Assembly: GCF_019050325.1 (NCBI RefSeq)
Contig: NZ_VOMB01000023.1
Coordinates: 124,001-188,000 of the forward strand
Source of the DNA: [Mycobacterium] fortunisiensis
GTDB lineage: Bacteria > Actinomycetota > Actinomycetes > Mycobacteriales > Mycobacteriaceae
DNA length: 64,000 nucleotides
Direction: 5' to 3'
Shown here: one piece after another, positions 8,075 to 17,025 of the stretch
Layout of the letters: each line of letters starts with the position of its first letter
Position numbering within the stretch: the stretch's first letter is position 1
Made by a program: the position numbers and the translations under genes
The notes under the pieces: model-generated
Told to the model about the DNA's origin: nothing
What the model saw: only the letters and a program-made list of their open reading frames with translations
The model's database searches: none

Positions 8075-8728
8075 ATGGACTTGTACGACGTCATGCGCAC
8101 CACCAGTGCCGCCCGCCAGTTCACCGAGGACCCGCTGCCCGATGACGTGCTGGAACGGATACTCGACAACGCCCGGTTCGCGCCCAGTGGCGGCAATCGC
8201 CAGGGCACCCGGGTGATCGTGATCCGCGACCGGGCCACCCGGGAGTCACTCGCGGATCTGAGCGTCACCGGCGCCCGCCGCTATATCGCCCAGCAGCGCG
8301 CCGGCGAGAACCCGTGGAACCCGGTGCACCCGATGGGTGTCTCAGCCGAAGACGTTGCTGCCGTGCAGGTTCCGCGAGCCACGCAGCTGCTCGACGCCGC
8401 GGTGGTGCTCGTGGTGTGTGTCGACCTCGGTGTCGTCGCGGCATTCGACCAGGATCTGGACCGCGTCGGTGTGATCGCCGGCGCGTCGGTGTACCCGTTC
8501 GTGTGGAACATCTTGCTGGCCGCGCGCAACGAGGGCTATGGCGGCGTGCTCACCACCATGACCGTGGCCGAAGAGCCCGCGGTCAAGACACTTCTGGCGA
8601 TCCCCGAGCAGTACGCAGTGGCGGCGGTGCTGCCGCTGGGCAAGCCGGTACGTCAACTCAAAAAACTCAGGCGCAAATCGGTGGCCGAGATCGCCAGCCG
8701 TGAGCGGTTCGACGGGCCGGCGTTCTGA
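8075..8728 (+). CDS. Nitroreductase family flavoprotein
   Basis: A 217-residue FMN-dependent oxidoreductase of the nitroreductase superfamily. The N-terminal MRTTSAARQFTEDPLPDDVLERILDNARFAPSGGNRQ is the family's FMN-phosphate and dimer segment, and EGYGGVLTT (about residue 157) is the second FMN contact. Substrate unknown; relatives act on nitroaromatics, quinones or F420-like cofactors. ATG start with AAAGGATCTGGTC ahead of it. Convergent with the next gene, 12 bp between stops. Confidence 0.85.
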   Translation: MDLYDVMRTTSAARQFTEDPLPDDVLERILDNARFAPSGGNRQGTRVIVIRDRATRESLADLSVTGARRYIAQQRAGENPWNPVHPMGVSAEDVAAVQVPRATQLLDAAVVLVVCVDLGVVAAFDQDLDRVGVIAGASVYPFVWNILLAARNEGYGGVLTTMTVAEEPAVKTLLAIPEQYAVAAVLPLGKPVRQLKKLRRKSVAEIASRERFDGPAF

Positions 8729-8740
8729 CCTGCCGACGGT

Positions 8741-9319
8741 TCAGGCCTTGGCGGCTTTCGCCTTGGCCTTCATGGCCTTCTTGTACGTGCGCACCTTCTG
8801 CAGCGACCCGGCATCCACCACGTCGGCCACCGACATGAAACTGCCTGCGGTGCCGTAATCGCCCGCAGCCTCGCGCCAGCCCGCCGGGGTCACGCCGTAC
8901 TGCTTGCCCAACAGCGCCAGGAAGATCCGGGCCTTCTGGTCACCGAATCCGGGCAGCCGCTTGAGCCGGCGCAGCACCTCTTTGCCGTCGGGATCGCCGC
9001 CGGTCCACAGTGACGTCACATCGCCGTCGTAGTCGTCGACGATGGCACGGGCCAGGTCCTGCACCCGCTTGGCCATCGATCCCGGAAACCGGTGGATGGC
9101 AGGGGTTTGCGAACACAGTTCCACGAATTCGTCGGGGTTGTGGTCGGCGATCTGCTGGGCATCGACGTCACCGAGCCGGTCGGCGATCTTCTTGGGCCCG
9201 GCGAAGGCGACCTCCATGGGAATCTGTTGATCGAGCATCATGCCCACCAACAGCGCGAAGGGGTTGGCCTCCAGCAGGGCGTCGGCCTCCGGATCTTGGA
9301 CCAGCTGCAGTTTTCCCAC
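8741..9319 (-). CDS. HhH-GPD family protein (Rv1156-like)
   Basis: A 192-residue protein of the helix-hairpin-helix DNA glycosylase fold. The hairpin-helix is LKRLPGFGDQKARIFLALLG at about 121-140, preceded by an N-terminal MMLDQQIPMEVAFAGP helix as in base-excision glycosylases. The downstream catalytic Asp is not obvious, so activity is uncertain. The C-terminus is Lys/Ala-rich (KKAMKAKAKAAKA). GTG start at 9319. Same length and order as Rv1156. Confidence 0.8.
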   Translation of the reverse strand: MGKLQLVQDPEADALLEANPFALLVGMMLDQQIPMEVAFAGPKKIADRLGDVDAQQIADHNPDEFVELCSQTPAIHRFPGSMAKRVQDLARAIVDDYDGDVTSLWTGGDPDGKEVLRRLKRLPGFGDQKARIFLALLGKQYGVTPAGWREAAGDYGTAGSFMSVADVVDAGSLQKVRTYKKAMKAKAKAAKA

Positions 9320-9425
9320 GTCGCCAGTGTAGGACTACACCTGTCGGTAGGTTTTTGACGCCCGTGTCGGTGCCGTGTGCAAACGTATACGTCATCACCA
9401 GTGGATATGGCCTTAGGAGAAGGAC

Positions 9426-9722
9426 ATGAGACGTGTGGTTCTACCTGTCGTTGCCGCGGTGATCACCGCTATCGCCTTGGCCGGCACCGCCAATGCGATA
9501 CCCGATCAGGGCACGCCGGCGTTCGACGAGTACATGCAGGGCCTGGACCGCAACGGATTCCACCTGAATCCCGACACCGCGTGGCGCGTCGCGCATCAGG
9601 CATGCGTCGGCGGCATACCCGGTTACATCGGCCTGGAACTGGCGGCGCAAGGGGTCATCGGCCCTGGATCCCAAGATCGGGTGTACGAGGTGGCCAGAAA
9701 GTACGCCTGCCCGGTGCAATAG
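9426..9722 (+). CDS. Secreted DUF732 protein
   Basis: A 98-residue exported protein: signal peptide ending in TANA (residues 1-24), then a mature domain of about 74 residues beginning IPDQGTPAFDEY. Two cysteines (AHQACVGG and KYACPVQ) are placed as in DUF732 proteins, where they form a disulfide. A GGAGAAGG ribosome site precedes the ATG. Function unknown; the family is abundant in mycobacterial culture filtrates. Confidence 0.85.
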   Translation: MRRVVLPVVAAVITAIALAGTANAIPDQGTPAFDEYMQGLDRNGFHLNPDTAWRVAHQACVGGIPGYIGLELAAQGVIGPGSQDRVYEVARKYACPVQ

Positions 9723-9834
9723 GCGAACATCGGCGATTTTCGGCGCAGCTGTGCCGATATCGCATCCATCCGGCCCAGATCTCACATAGGTTCAGTCGCC
9801 AGGTCCTTCACAGCCAACTGTCAGGAGTCCTCGG

Positions 9835-10212
9835 GTGACCGACACCGACCTTCCCGAACGGGTTGCCCCTACCGGGGAGCAGTTCCTCGCCGCGCAGGCC
9901 TCCCCTGAGTTTCAGGAACTGCGTACCCGCTTGCGCCGCTTCGTCTTTCCCATGACCGCGTTCTTTCTGGTGTGGTACGGGCTCTACGTCGCCCTGGGCG
10001 CATTTGCCCACGATTTCATGGCGATCCCAGTGTTCGGCAATGTCAACGTGGGCCTGCTGATCGGGCTGGGCCAGTTCGTCTCCACGTTCGTGATCACCGG
10101 TCTGTACGTGCGCTTCGCCAACCGGGAACTCGACCCGCGCGCCGCCGCCATCCGCGACGAGTTGGAGGACGCCGGGCCGGCGCGCGCAACGCCGGAGGGC
10201 AGCGCCGGATGA
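9835..10212 (+). CDS. DUF485 membrane protein of acetate permease operon
   Basis: A 125-residue protein with two membrane helices (about 42-64 and 75-100), matching DUF485 (YjcH) proteins always found before ActP-type symporters. GTG start. Its stop overlaps the next start as ATGA, so the two are co-translated. Probably an accessory subunit of the symporter. Confidence 0.88.
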   Translation: MTDTDLPERVAPTGEQFLAAQASPEFQELRTRLRRFVFPMTAFFLVWYGLYVALGAFAHDFMAIPVFGNVNVGLLIGLGQFVSTFVITGLYVRFANRELDPRAAAIRDELEDAGPARATPEGSAG

Positions 10213-11840
10213 CGATCACGACCCTGGCCGCCGACACCGTCGGCAACCCCGTCGCCAACATCGGCATCTTCAGCCTCTTCGTCGTCGTCACGATGGTCGT
10301 GGTGATCAGGGCCAGCAAGCGCAACGCCACCGCCGATGAGTTCTTCACCGGCGGGCGCGGGTTCTCCGGCCCGCAGAACGGGATCGCCATCTCCGGCGAT
10401 TACCTGTCGGCAGCCAGCTTCCTCGGCATCGCCGGGGCCATCGCGGTCTACGGCTACGACGGCTTCCTCTACTCGATCGGCTTCCTGGTGGCCTGGCTGG
10501 TGGCACTGCTGCTGGTGGCCGAATTGTTGCGCAACACCGGCAAATTCACCATGGCCGATGTGCTGAGCTTCCGGCTCAGGCAGCGCCCGGTGCGGCTGGC
10601 CGCGGCGATCTCGACGCTGACGGTCTCGCTGTTCTACCTGCTGGCCCAGATGGCCGGCGCCGGTGGGCTGGTCGCCCTGTTGCTCGACGTCAACAGCCGC
10701 GCCGGGCAGTCGATCGTGATCGGCGTCGTGGGCATCCTGATGATCGTCTACGTTCTGGTCGGCGGTATGAAGGGCACCACCTGGGTGCAGATCATCAAAG
10801 CCGTACTGCTGATCGCCGGTGCCGGACTGATGACGGTAATGGTGCTGGGCAAATTCGGACTGAATTTGTCCGAGATCCTCGGCGCGGCGCAATCGGCGAT
10901 CTCGGGCTCCACCACCACGGGTGTCGCGAGCCGTGACGTGCTGGCACCGGGCGCACAGTACGGCGGATCACTGACCTCGCAGATCAACTTCATCTCGCTG
11001 GCGCTGGCACTGGTGCTCGGCACCGCGGGCCTGCCGCACGTGCTGATGCGGTTCTACACCGTGCCGACCGCGAAAGAGGCTCGGCGGTCGGTGGTCTGGG
11101 CGATCGCGCTGATCGGCGCCTTCTACCTGTTCACCCTGGTGCTGGGCTACGGGGCGGCCGCCCTGGTCGGCCCGGACCGCATCCTCGGCGCGGCCGGCGG
11201 GGTGAACTCCGCGGCCCCGCTGCTGGCCTTCGAACTCGGCGGGGTGATCCTGCTCGGGGTCATCTCGGCGGTGGCGTTCGCGACGATCCTGGCGGTGGTG
11301 GCCGGGCTGACCATCACAGCGTCGGCGTCGTTCGCCCACGACATCTATGCCAGCGTGATGAAGGGCCATCACGTCACCGAGGACGAGCAGGTGCGGGTTT
11401 CCCGGATCACTGCGGTGGTGCTCGGGGTGTTCGCGATCGGCTTGGGCGTGCTGGCCAATGGCCAGAACGTGGCGTTCCTGGTGGCGCTGGCGTTCGCGGT
11501 GGCGGCCGCGGCCAACCTGCCGACGATCGTGTACTCGCTGTACTGGAAGCGGTTCAACACCCGCGGCGCACTGTGGAGCATGTACGGCGGGCTGATCTCG
11601 ACCATCGTGCTGATCGTGTTCTCCCCCGCGGTGTCCGGTTCCAAAACGGCGATGATCCCCGGCGCCGATTTCGACTTCTTCCCGCTGGCCAACCCGGGCA
11701 TCGTGTCGATTCCGCTGGCGTTCGCGCTCGGTATCGTCGGCACGCTCACCTCCACCGACACCGGGCACCCGCAGCTCAATGCCGAGATGGAGGTGCGCTC
11801 GCTGACCGGGGTGGGTGCCGAGAAAGCGGTCGCGCACTAG
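10209..11840 (+). CDS. Sodium:solute (acetate/monocarboxylate) symporter, ActP-like
   Basis: A 543-residue SSS-family transporter with about 13 membrane helices, expected to import acetate or other short carboxylates with a cation. Family marks are the N-terminal TADEFFTGGRGFSGPQNGIAISGDYLSAASFLG and the later GTAGLPHVLMRFYTVPTAKEAR. The ATG at 10209 overlaps the DUF485 stop; upstream in-frame codons belong to the antisense of that gene's neighbourhood. A long hairpin follows 10 bp after the stop. Confidence 0.92.
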   Translation: MTITTLAADTVGNPVANIGIFSLFVVVTMVVVIRASKRNATADEFFTGGRGFSGPQNGIAISGDYLSAASFLGIAGAIAVYGYDGFLYSIGFLVAWLVALLLVAELLRNTGKFTMADVLSFRLRQRPVRLAAAISTLTVSLFYLLAQMAGAGGLVALLLDVNSRAGQSIVIGVVGILMIVYVLVGGMKGTTWVQIIKAVLLIAGAGLMTVMVLGKFGLNLSEILGAAQSAISGSTTTGVASRDVLAPGAQYGGSLTSQINFISLALALVLGTAGLPHVLMRFYTVPTAKEARRSVVWAIALIGAFYLFTLVLGYGAAALVGPDRILGAAGGVNSAAPLLAFELGGVILLGVISAVAFATILAVVAGLTITASASFAHDIYASVMKGHHVTEDEQVRVSRITAVVLGVFAIGLGVLANGQNVAFLVALAFAVAAAANLPTIVYSLYWKRFNTRGALWSMYGGLISTIVLIVFSPAVSGSKTAMIPGADFDFFPLANPGIVSIPLAFALGIVGTLTSTDTGHPQLNAEMEVRSLTGVGAEKAVAH

Positions 11841-11849
11841 GACCACAAC

Positions 11850-11914
11850 CCGCCGAAATGGCATTCCGGCAGTGAAAATGCGAGTAGTGACCTGCCGGAA
11901 TGCCATTTCGGCGG
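11850..11914. terminator. 23-bp perfect inverted repeat between symporter and MFS genes
   Basis: Arms 11850-11872 and 11892-11914 are perfectly complementary (core GGCATTCCGGCAG) around a 19-nt spacer. It begins 10 bp after the symporter stop. The stem is much longer than needed for a terminator and no U-run follows, so it may be an inserted palindromic repeat that also ends transcription. Confidence 0.75.
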
Positions 11915-11944
11915 AATAACTGAGCGACGCGGCTACCATTCAGC

Positions 11945-13123
11945 GTGCGCCGCTACTCGATGGCTCTGCTCGCCTATGCCTTCGCCGCGATCATGGTCGG
12001 CACCACCCTGCCCACCCCGATGTACGCGCTCTATGCCGAGCACATGCACTTCGCCGTCCTGACCACCACCGTCATCTACGCGACCTACGCCGGCGGCGTG
12101 CTCGCCGCGCTGCTGGGCCTCGGCCGCTGGTCGGACGCCGTCGGCCGGCGGCCCATGCTGCTGGCCGGCGTGGCGTTCGCCGTGGCCAGCGCGCTGGTGT
12201 TCCTGTTCGCCGATTCGGTGCCGGTGCTGCTGGTCGGACGGGTGCTCTCGGGCCTGTCGGCCGGCATCTTCACCGGGACCGCGACCGCGGCCGTCATCGA
12301 GGCGGCGCCGTCGGCCTGGAAAACCAGGGCCGCGGCGGTGGCGACGGTGGCCAACATCGGCGGTCTGGGCGCGGGCCCGCTCCTGGCCGGGCTGCTGGTG
12401 CAGTACGCACCGCACCCACTGCAGCTGCCGTTCCTGGTCCACATCGTGCTGGCCCTGGTGGCGGGTATCGCGGTGCTCGCCGTTCCGGAGACCTCGGCGC
12501 GCACCGGCCGGATCGGCTTGCAGCGGCTTGCGGTCCCACCGGAGGTCCGATCGGTGTTCGTCATCGCAGCGCTGGCGGCGTTCGCCGGGTTCGCGGTCAC
12601 GGGGATGTACACCGCGGTCGCCCCGTCGTTTCTGTCCACGGTCATCGGTATCGACAATCATGCGGTGGCCGGCGCGATCGCCTGCTCGATCTTCGCGGCC
12701 TCGGCACTGACTCAGGTCGCAGCGAACCGAATCCCACCTGGGCGTGCCGTCGCGATCGGCTGCGCCATCCTCATCGTAGGCATGACGATTCTGACTGCGG
12801 CGCTGTATTTTTCGTCGCTCGGCGCGCTGATCGCGGCGGCCGTGGTGTCGGGCATCGGCCAGGGCATGAGTTTCAGTCGAGGGCTGGCCGCGGTCGCCGA
12901 GCGGGCCCCGGCTCAGCGCCGCGCCGAAGTCAGTTCCAGCTATTTCGTCGTCGCCTACGTCGCCATCTCGCTACCGGTGATCGGTGAGGGCCTGGCCGCG
13001 CGGCTGTGGGGGCTGCGCACGGCGGGCGTGGCCTTCGCGATCGGTGTCGCGGCGCTGGCCGCGGTCTGCCTGGTGGCCATCCTGGTGCAGGAGAGCCGGG
13101 AGAAGTTGAGTGCTTCTACCTAG
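11945..13123 (+). CDS. MFS transporter (drug/sugar efflux type)
   Basis: A 392-residue, 12-helix major facilitator. The loop 2-3 motif appears as LGLGRWSDAVGRRPMLL (about 58-74), and the efflux-type motif C region as GRVLSGLSAGIFTGTATAA. Probably an exporter of small molecules; substrate unknown. GTG start at 11945, with no obvious Shine-Dalgarno site, so it may be leaderless. Ends 35 bp before the acyltransferase gene. Confidence 0.85.
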   Translation: MRRYSMALLAYAFAAIMVGTTLPTPMYALYAEHMHFAVLTTTVIYATYAGGVLAALLGLGRWSDAVGRRPMLLAGVAFAVASALVFLFADSVPVLLVGRVLSGLSAGIFTGTATAAVIEAAPSAWKTRAAAVATVANIGGLGAGPLLAGLLVQYAPHPLQLPFLVHIVLALVAGIAVLAVPETSARTGRIGLQRLAVPPEVRSVFVIAALAAFAGFAVTGMYTAVAPSFLSTVIGIDNHAVAGAIACSIFAASALTQVAANRIPPGRAVAIGCAILIVGMTILTAALYFSSLGALIAAAVVSGIGQGMSFSRGLAAVAERAPAQRRAEVSSSYFVVAYVAISLPVIGEGLAARLWGLRTAGVAFAIGVAALAAVCLVAILVQESREKLSAST

Positions 13124-13158
13124 GGACTACGCAACCGCGGGGCCATAGCGTTCTAGCC

Positions 13159-14484
13159 ATGACCGTTGCTGCTGACACAGCTGCCAAGAAGGCCCCCGCG
13201 AAAGCCAGGCTGTTCCCCTCGCCCGCCGAGGTCGAGGCGCAGACCCCGCCCGACCGGGACCGCGCCATCGACGTCATCCGGATCGTGTCCCTGGTCGGTG
13301 TGGTGTTCGGCCACACGATCATGGCGACCAGCACGATCCGTGACGACGTGTTCATCTGGAGCAACCTGCTCACCGCGTCCGTCGTGTTCCAGGCGCTGAC
13401 CTGGGTGTTCCAGATCATGCCGTTGTTCTTCTTCGCCGGCGTGGCCGCTTCGGTGCAGTCTTGGCGGCCCGGCTCATCGTGGGGCGGGTGGCTGCTGAAG
13501 CGCTGCACCCGGCTGTACCGGCCGGTGTTCTACTACCTGGCCTTCTGGACCGCGGCGCTGGCGGTGCTGCGGTTCGTGCTGCCCGAGCACGTCTACGAGC
13601 CGGTCGCCGGGATCTCGATCCAGCTGCTGTGGTTCCTGGGCGCCTATGTGCTGGTGCTGGCGGCGGTGCCGCTGCTGGCCCGCATCACGACGACGGCGCA
13701 GCTGGCCGGCGCGGTCATCGGCACCTATGCGGTCATCGCGGCGGTCGACGCCATCCGGATCAACGTCGAGGGTTACGCCACGCTGGGCTACCTCAACACC
13801 GTGGTGTGGTTGATCCCCGGAGTGTTCGGTGTGGCCTACCGCCGCCACCTGCTGTCCAGCGGCGCCGCACTCAAGATCGGGATCGGCATGCTGGGTGTCA
13901 ACCTGGCCCTGCTCTACTTCGGCCCCTACGAGCTGAGCCTGGTCGGCATCGAGACCCAGCAGCTCAAGAACATGACGCCGCCGTCACTGCTGCTGGCCGG
14001 GCACGCAATCATGATGTGCGCGTTCGCGATTGCCGCCGCCCCCGCCATCAACCGGTGGGCTCGGCGGCCGCGGGTGTGGTGGCTGACCGCGATCGGCAAC
14101 TCCGGTGCGATGACGCTGTACCTGTGGCACATGCCGCTGCTGCTGGGCCTGCACCTGGTGTTCGACTACCTGGGCCTGGACCGCATCGACCCGTCCACAC
14201 CCGGCTTCATCTCCCTGTCGATCCTGCAGCTGGTGCTGATGGCCGGCCTGGTCGCGGCGGCGTTCGTGGCGCTGCGGCCGCTGGAGAACAACCCGCTGCC
14301 GCTGTGGGACGGCGGCGCGGTGTCCGGCACCGGGGCCCGCAGCGCGACGGTGGGCGCGCTGCTCTGCACCGCCGGGGCGGCGACGCTGGCCTCGGTGGCC
14401 TGGGGCCTGAAGGATCAGGGCGTGTACTGCGTGACGGTCATGGTGGTGGCGCTGGTCGCGGCCCGCGCGCTGGCCGACAAATAG
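13159..14484 (+). CDS. Acyltransferase 3 family membrane protein
   Basis: A 441-residue integral membrane protein with about ten helices. DRDRAIDVIRIVSLVGVVFGHT near residue 33 carries the family's early Arg and His residues, and LYLWHMPLLLGLHLVF near 315 matches the conserved C-terminal H-containing helix. OafA-type proteins O-acylate cell-surface sugars or lipids. The ATG at 13159 excludes an upstream in-frame extension that is antisense-like to the preceding gene. The acceptor is unknown. Confidence 0.82.
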   Translation: MTVAADTAAKKAPAKARLFPSPAEVEAQTPPDRDRAIDVIRIVSLVGVVFGHTIMATSTIRDDVFIWSNLLTASVVFQALTWVFQIMPLFFFAGVAASVQSWRPGSSWGGWLLKRCTRLYRPVFYYLAFWTAALAVLRFVLPEHVYEPVAGISIQLLWFLGAYVLVLAAVPLLARITTTAQLAGAVIGTYAVIAAVDAIRINVEGYATLGYLNTVVWLIPGVFGVAYRRHLLSSGAALKIGIGMLGVNLALLYFGPYELSLVGIETQQLKNMTPPSLLLAGHAIMMCAFAIAAAPAINRWARRPRVWWLTAIGNSGAMTLYLWHMPLLLGLHLVFDYLGLDRIDPSTPGFISLSILQLVLMAGLVAAAFVALRPLENNPLPLWDGGAVSGTGARSATVGALLCTAGAATLASVAWGLKDQGVYCVTVMVVALVAARALADK

Positions 14485-14512
14485 TCAAGACAGATAGACA
14501 AGTGGCCAGGGA

Positions 14513-14683
14513 CTACCCGCTCTTGCGCCGGAACTCGCGCCGGTTCTCCACCGGGCCGTGGGCTCGTGGTTGGTTGCGGCCGCCGTCCTTGTGGGCGGCG
14601 CCTCCCGACGACTGCGTCTTCTTGCGCTCCAGGGCCTCCCGGAATTTGCGCTTGTTGTCGTCTTCCGGTGTGTCGTCAGCCAT
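14513..14683 (-). CDS. Small basic protein, DUF5302
   Basis: A 56-residue hydrophilic protein, MADDTPEDDNKRKFREALERK..., ending with GPVENRREFRRKSG; the C-terminal block is strongly conserved in DUF5302 proteins of mycobacteria. No known fold or activity. The ATG at 14683 is preferred over an upstream start at 14719 because the family begins MAD-TPEDD. It lies 41 bp after the PPOX gene on the same strand. Confidence 0.75.
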   Translation of the reverse strand: MADDTPEDDNKRKFREALERKKTQSSGGAAHKDGGRNQPRAHGPVENRREFRRKSG

Positions 14684-14724
14684 ACGCCGCAGCGTAGCCG
14701 CCGACGACGCCGTCGTCATGCGCT

Positions 14725-15168
14725 TTAGCGTCGGCCCGGCGGCATGCCGTACACATGCGTGATCGGCAACGTGAGCAACACCCGGCGGTCGTCGACCATG
14801 GCGCGCCGGTAATCGTCCCAGTCCGGGTGTTCCCCGGCGATGTTGCGGTACAAGGCAATAAGCCCCTCGACCGTGTCGTCGTCCGGTGCGGCCGCCGGCG
14901 GGGTCAGGATGGCATCCCCCTCGGCGACCGCATAGGCCCAGCCGTCGTCGGAGCTGACGTGTATCGACGCCCGCGGATCGCGTCGCAGGTTGCGGGTTTT
15001 GGCGCGCGGCTCGGTGATCGAGACCTGGATCTGCACCGCGCGCGGGTCGAAGTGGTACGACACGTTCGACAGCTGCGGACGGCCGTCCTGTTTGATCGTG
15101 GCGAGCACCCCCAGCGAGTTGCCGCCGATCAAGGCCAAAAGCTTATCGTCGAAAACCTGACGCCCCAT
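14725..15168 (-). CDS. F420-binding PPOX-fold protein (Rv1155-like)
   Basis: A 147-residue split beta-barrel flavin/F420 protein, same length as Rv1155, which binds F420. Visible features: LALIGGNSLGVLATIKQDGRPQLS (strand 1-2), KTRNLRRDPRASIHV (phosphate-binding Arg/Lys segment), and C-terminal RVLLTLPITHVYG. Likely reduces an enone or quinone-type substrate with F420H2; physiological substrate unknown. The ATG at 15168 gives the family length. Divergent from the methyltransferase at 15200 with 31 bp between starts. Confidence 0.88.
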   Translation of the reverse strand: MGRQVFDDKLLALIGGNSLGVLATIKQDGRPQLSNVSYHFDPRAVQIQVSITEPRAKTRNLRRDPRASIHVSSDDGWAYAVAEGDAILTPPAAAPDDDTVEGLIALYRNIAGEHPDWDDYRRAMVDDRRVLLTLPITHVYGMPPGRR

Positions 15169-15199
15169 GTGACGAGCGTACGTCTTTACTATCGGTTCG

Positions 15200-16030
15200 A
15201 TGAGTGTGATTGACGGCAACAGCCTCGAAGGCGTCTCGACCACCACGCTGTGGACGCTGAACAATCGCGGCACCGAGGCCAAGCGGTCCGATGGCGTGAT
15301 CCGCGACCCCTGGGCGGTGGCCCTTCTCGACGCGATCGATTTCGACTACGCCAAGTTCGGCGGGCCCAATCAATCGCATGCGCTGCGTGCGGTCGCCTTC
15401 GACCTTGAGACCCGCGACTATCTGAGCACGCATCCCAAGGCCGCCGTGGTGGCCCTGGCCGAAGGGCTGCAGACCAGTTTCTGGCGCCTGGAGTCGGCCG
15501 GGGTGGCCGATGAATTGACCTGGTATTCAGTCGATCTGCCGCCGGTGGTGGCGATCCGGGAGAAGCTGCTGCCGGCCGATGACCGGATCGTGCCGCTCGC
15601 CCAATCCGCACTGGACCGCAGTTGGATGGATCGGGTCGACGCACGCGACGGTGCGTTCATCACCGCCGAGGGGTTGTTGATGTACCTGGACCCCGAGGAC
15701 GTGCGCAGCCTGATCGCCGACTGTGCGGCACGGTTTCCCGGCGCCCGGATGATGTTCGACTCGATCCCGCCGTGGGTGAGCCGACGCACCCTCAAGGGCT
15801 GGCGGCTGTCCGATCGCTACACCGCGCCGCCGATGCCGTTCGCCATGACCGCCGACGACGGGCTGGCCATGGCGGGTACCGGACCCGGCGCCATCGCCGG
15901 GGTGCGCTCGGCCCGGGATGTGCCGATGCCACCGGGGCGCGGCCTGTTCAAGCTGGCCGCGCAGCCCTGGCTCGACCGCATCGGCGCCCTGCACCGCAAC
16001 CGGCCGTCGGTCACCGTGCTCGATTTCTGA
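15200..16030 (+). CDS. Class I SAM methyltransferase, PF04072 type (Rv1153c-like)
   Basis: A 276-residue member of the LCMT-like S-adenosylmethionine-dependent methyltransferases expanded in mycobacteria. KAAVVALAEGLQTSFWRL at about 75-92 is the SAM motif I equivalent, and ITAEGLLMYL at about 153 is the signature catalytic-loop segment. Acceptor unknown; O-methyltransferase activity is inferred from the family. A paralogue with the same motifs lies at 17566, on the other side of a lipase/DUF1697 pair. Followed 20 bp on by the lipase gene. Confidence 0.85.
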   Translation: MSVIDGNSLEGVSTTTLWTLNNRGTEAKRSDGVIRDPWAVALLDAIDFDYAKFGGPNQSHALRAVAFDLETRDYLSTHPKAAVVALAEGLQTSFWRLESAGVADELTWYSVDLPPVVAIREKLLPADDRIVPLAQSALDRSWMDRVDARDGAFITAEGLLMYLDPEDVRSLIADCAARFPGARMMFDSIPPWVSRRTLKGWRLSDRYTAPPMPFAMTADDGLAMAGTGPGAIAGVRSARDVPMPPGRGLFKLAAQPWLDRIGALHRNRPSVTVLDF

Positions 16031-16050
16031 CGGGCGCCGGCGGAACCGAG

Positions 16051-17025
16051 ATGGCACTGTTGAACCGGCGCCTGCTGACGGTGCTCGCGACGATCCTGAT
16101 CGGCGTGCTCGCCCCCGCCTGCACGCCGGAGTCGCGACCTGCCGAAATCGCGGTGGTGCCCGAGGTGCTCGCGCTGTCCAGTGTGAGTGTCACCAGGTTC
16201 CACTACCTGTCCGAAGGCAGCGCAGACCGCCGGGATCCCGACCAGAACTGGGCCGATTTGTACCTGCCGTCCGGAGCTCACGCGTTCAACGCGCTCCCGC
16301 TGGTGGTGCTGATCCACGGTGGCGGGTGGAACAGCACGATGGGCGCCGGCGTGTTCGACGGATTGGCCCGCGAACTCGCCGGCCACGGCATGGCCGTCTA
16401 CAACGTCGAATACCGCAGGGTCGGGTCAGGTGGTGGGTGGCCGACCACCTTCGACGACGTGGCGCACGCCATGGACTACGTCGCCCAACTGAGTCTGCGG
16501 TATCCACAGCTGGCCGTTGACGATGCCCTTGTCGTGGGCCACAGTGCGGGGGCGCAACTGGCGGTCTGGGCCAGCACCCGCCACGACCTGCGAGGCGACG
16601 AAGTCGGATCCCGGCCCCGGTTCCGGCCGACCCGGGTCATCTCACTGGCCGGGCCGCTCGACATGGTCTACGCCGCCAACCACGGTGACAAGCACATCGC
16701 CGCGGTGCTCGGCGGCCGTCCCGCAGAGGTGCCGGGCCGGTACGCCTCGGTGGACCCGATCCAGAACCTCGACCCCAGGGTGCCGGTGATCGCGGTGCAC
16801 GGAACACTCGATACCGTTGTGGCACCGGATAATTCGAAGCGCTATGTGGCAGCGCTCAGGAAACGCGGCGGCCGGGCCGGCCTCGAATTGCTGCCCGGCG
16901 AGGGCCACGGCTCGATGGTGTCGACGCGCTCCCCCGCCTTCCGCCGCGTGCTGCGCCTCATCACCGTCACCGCGAACGCCGATATGGACCAGCTGCCGGA
17001 ACTGATCACTAGGCTGGAGCGGTGA
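16051..17025 (+). CDS. Alpha/beta hydrolase (lipase/esterase), probably exported
   Basis: A 324-residue hydrolase of the BD-FAE/HSL type. The oxyanion motif LIHGGGWN (about 88-95), nucleophile elbow VVGHSAGAQ (Ser about 165), Asp in VHGTLDTVV and His in GEGHGSM form the triad. The N-terminus, RRLLTVLATILIGVLAPAC, looks like a signal peptide and could be a lipoprotein signal with a weak lipobox (LAPAC). The ATG at 16051 follows the methyltransferase stop by 20 bp; its own stop overlaps the next start as GTGA. Confidence 0.85.
   Translation: MALLNRRLLTVLATILIGVLAPACTPESRPAEIAVVPEVLALSSVSVTRFHYLSEGSADRRDPDQNWADLYLPSGAHAFNALPLVVLIHGGGWNSTMGAGVFDGLARELAGHGMAVYNVEYRRVGSGGGWPTTFDDVAHAMDYVAQLSLRYPQLAVDDALVVGHSAGAQLAVWASTRHDLRGDEVGSRPRFRPTRVISLAGPLDMVYAANHGDKHIAAVLGGRPAEVPGRYASVDPIQNLDPRVPVIAVHGTLDTVVAPDNSKRYVAALRKRGGRAGLELLPGEGHGSMVSTRSPAFRRVLRLITVTANADMDQLPELITRLER

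Noticed and set aside
9972..10208. In-frame upstream extension of the symporter
   Set aside because: It lies within the DUF485 gene in another frame; the ATG at 10209 overlaps the DUF485 stop, as is usual for this operon.
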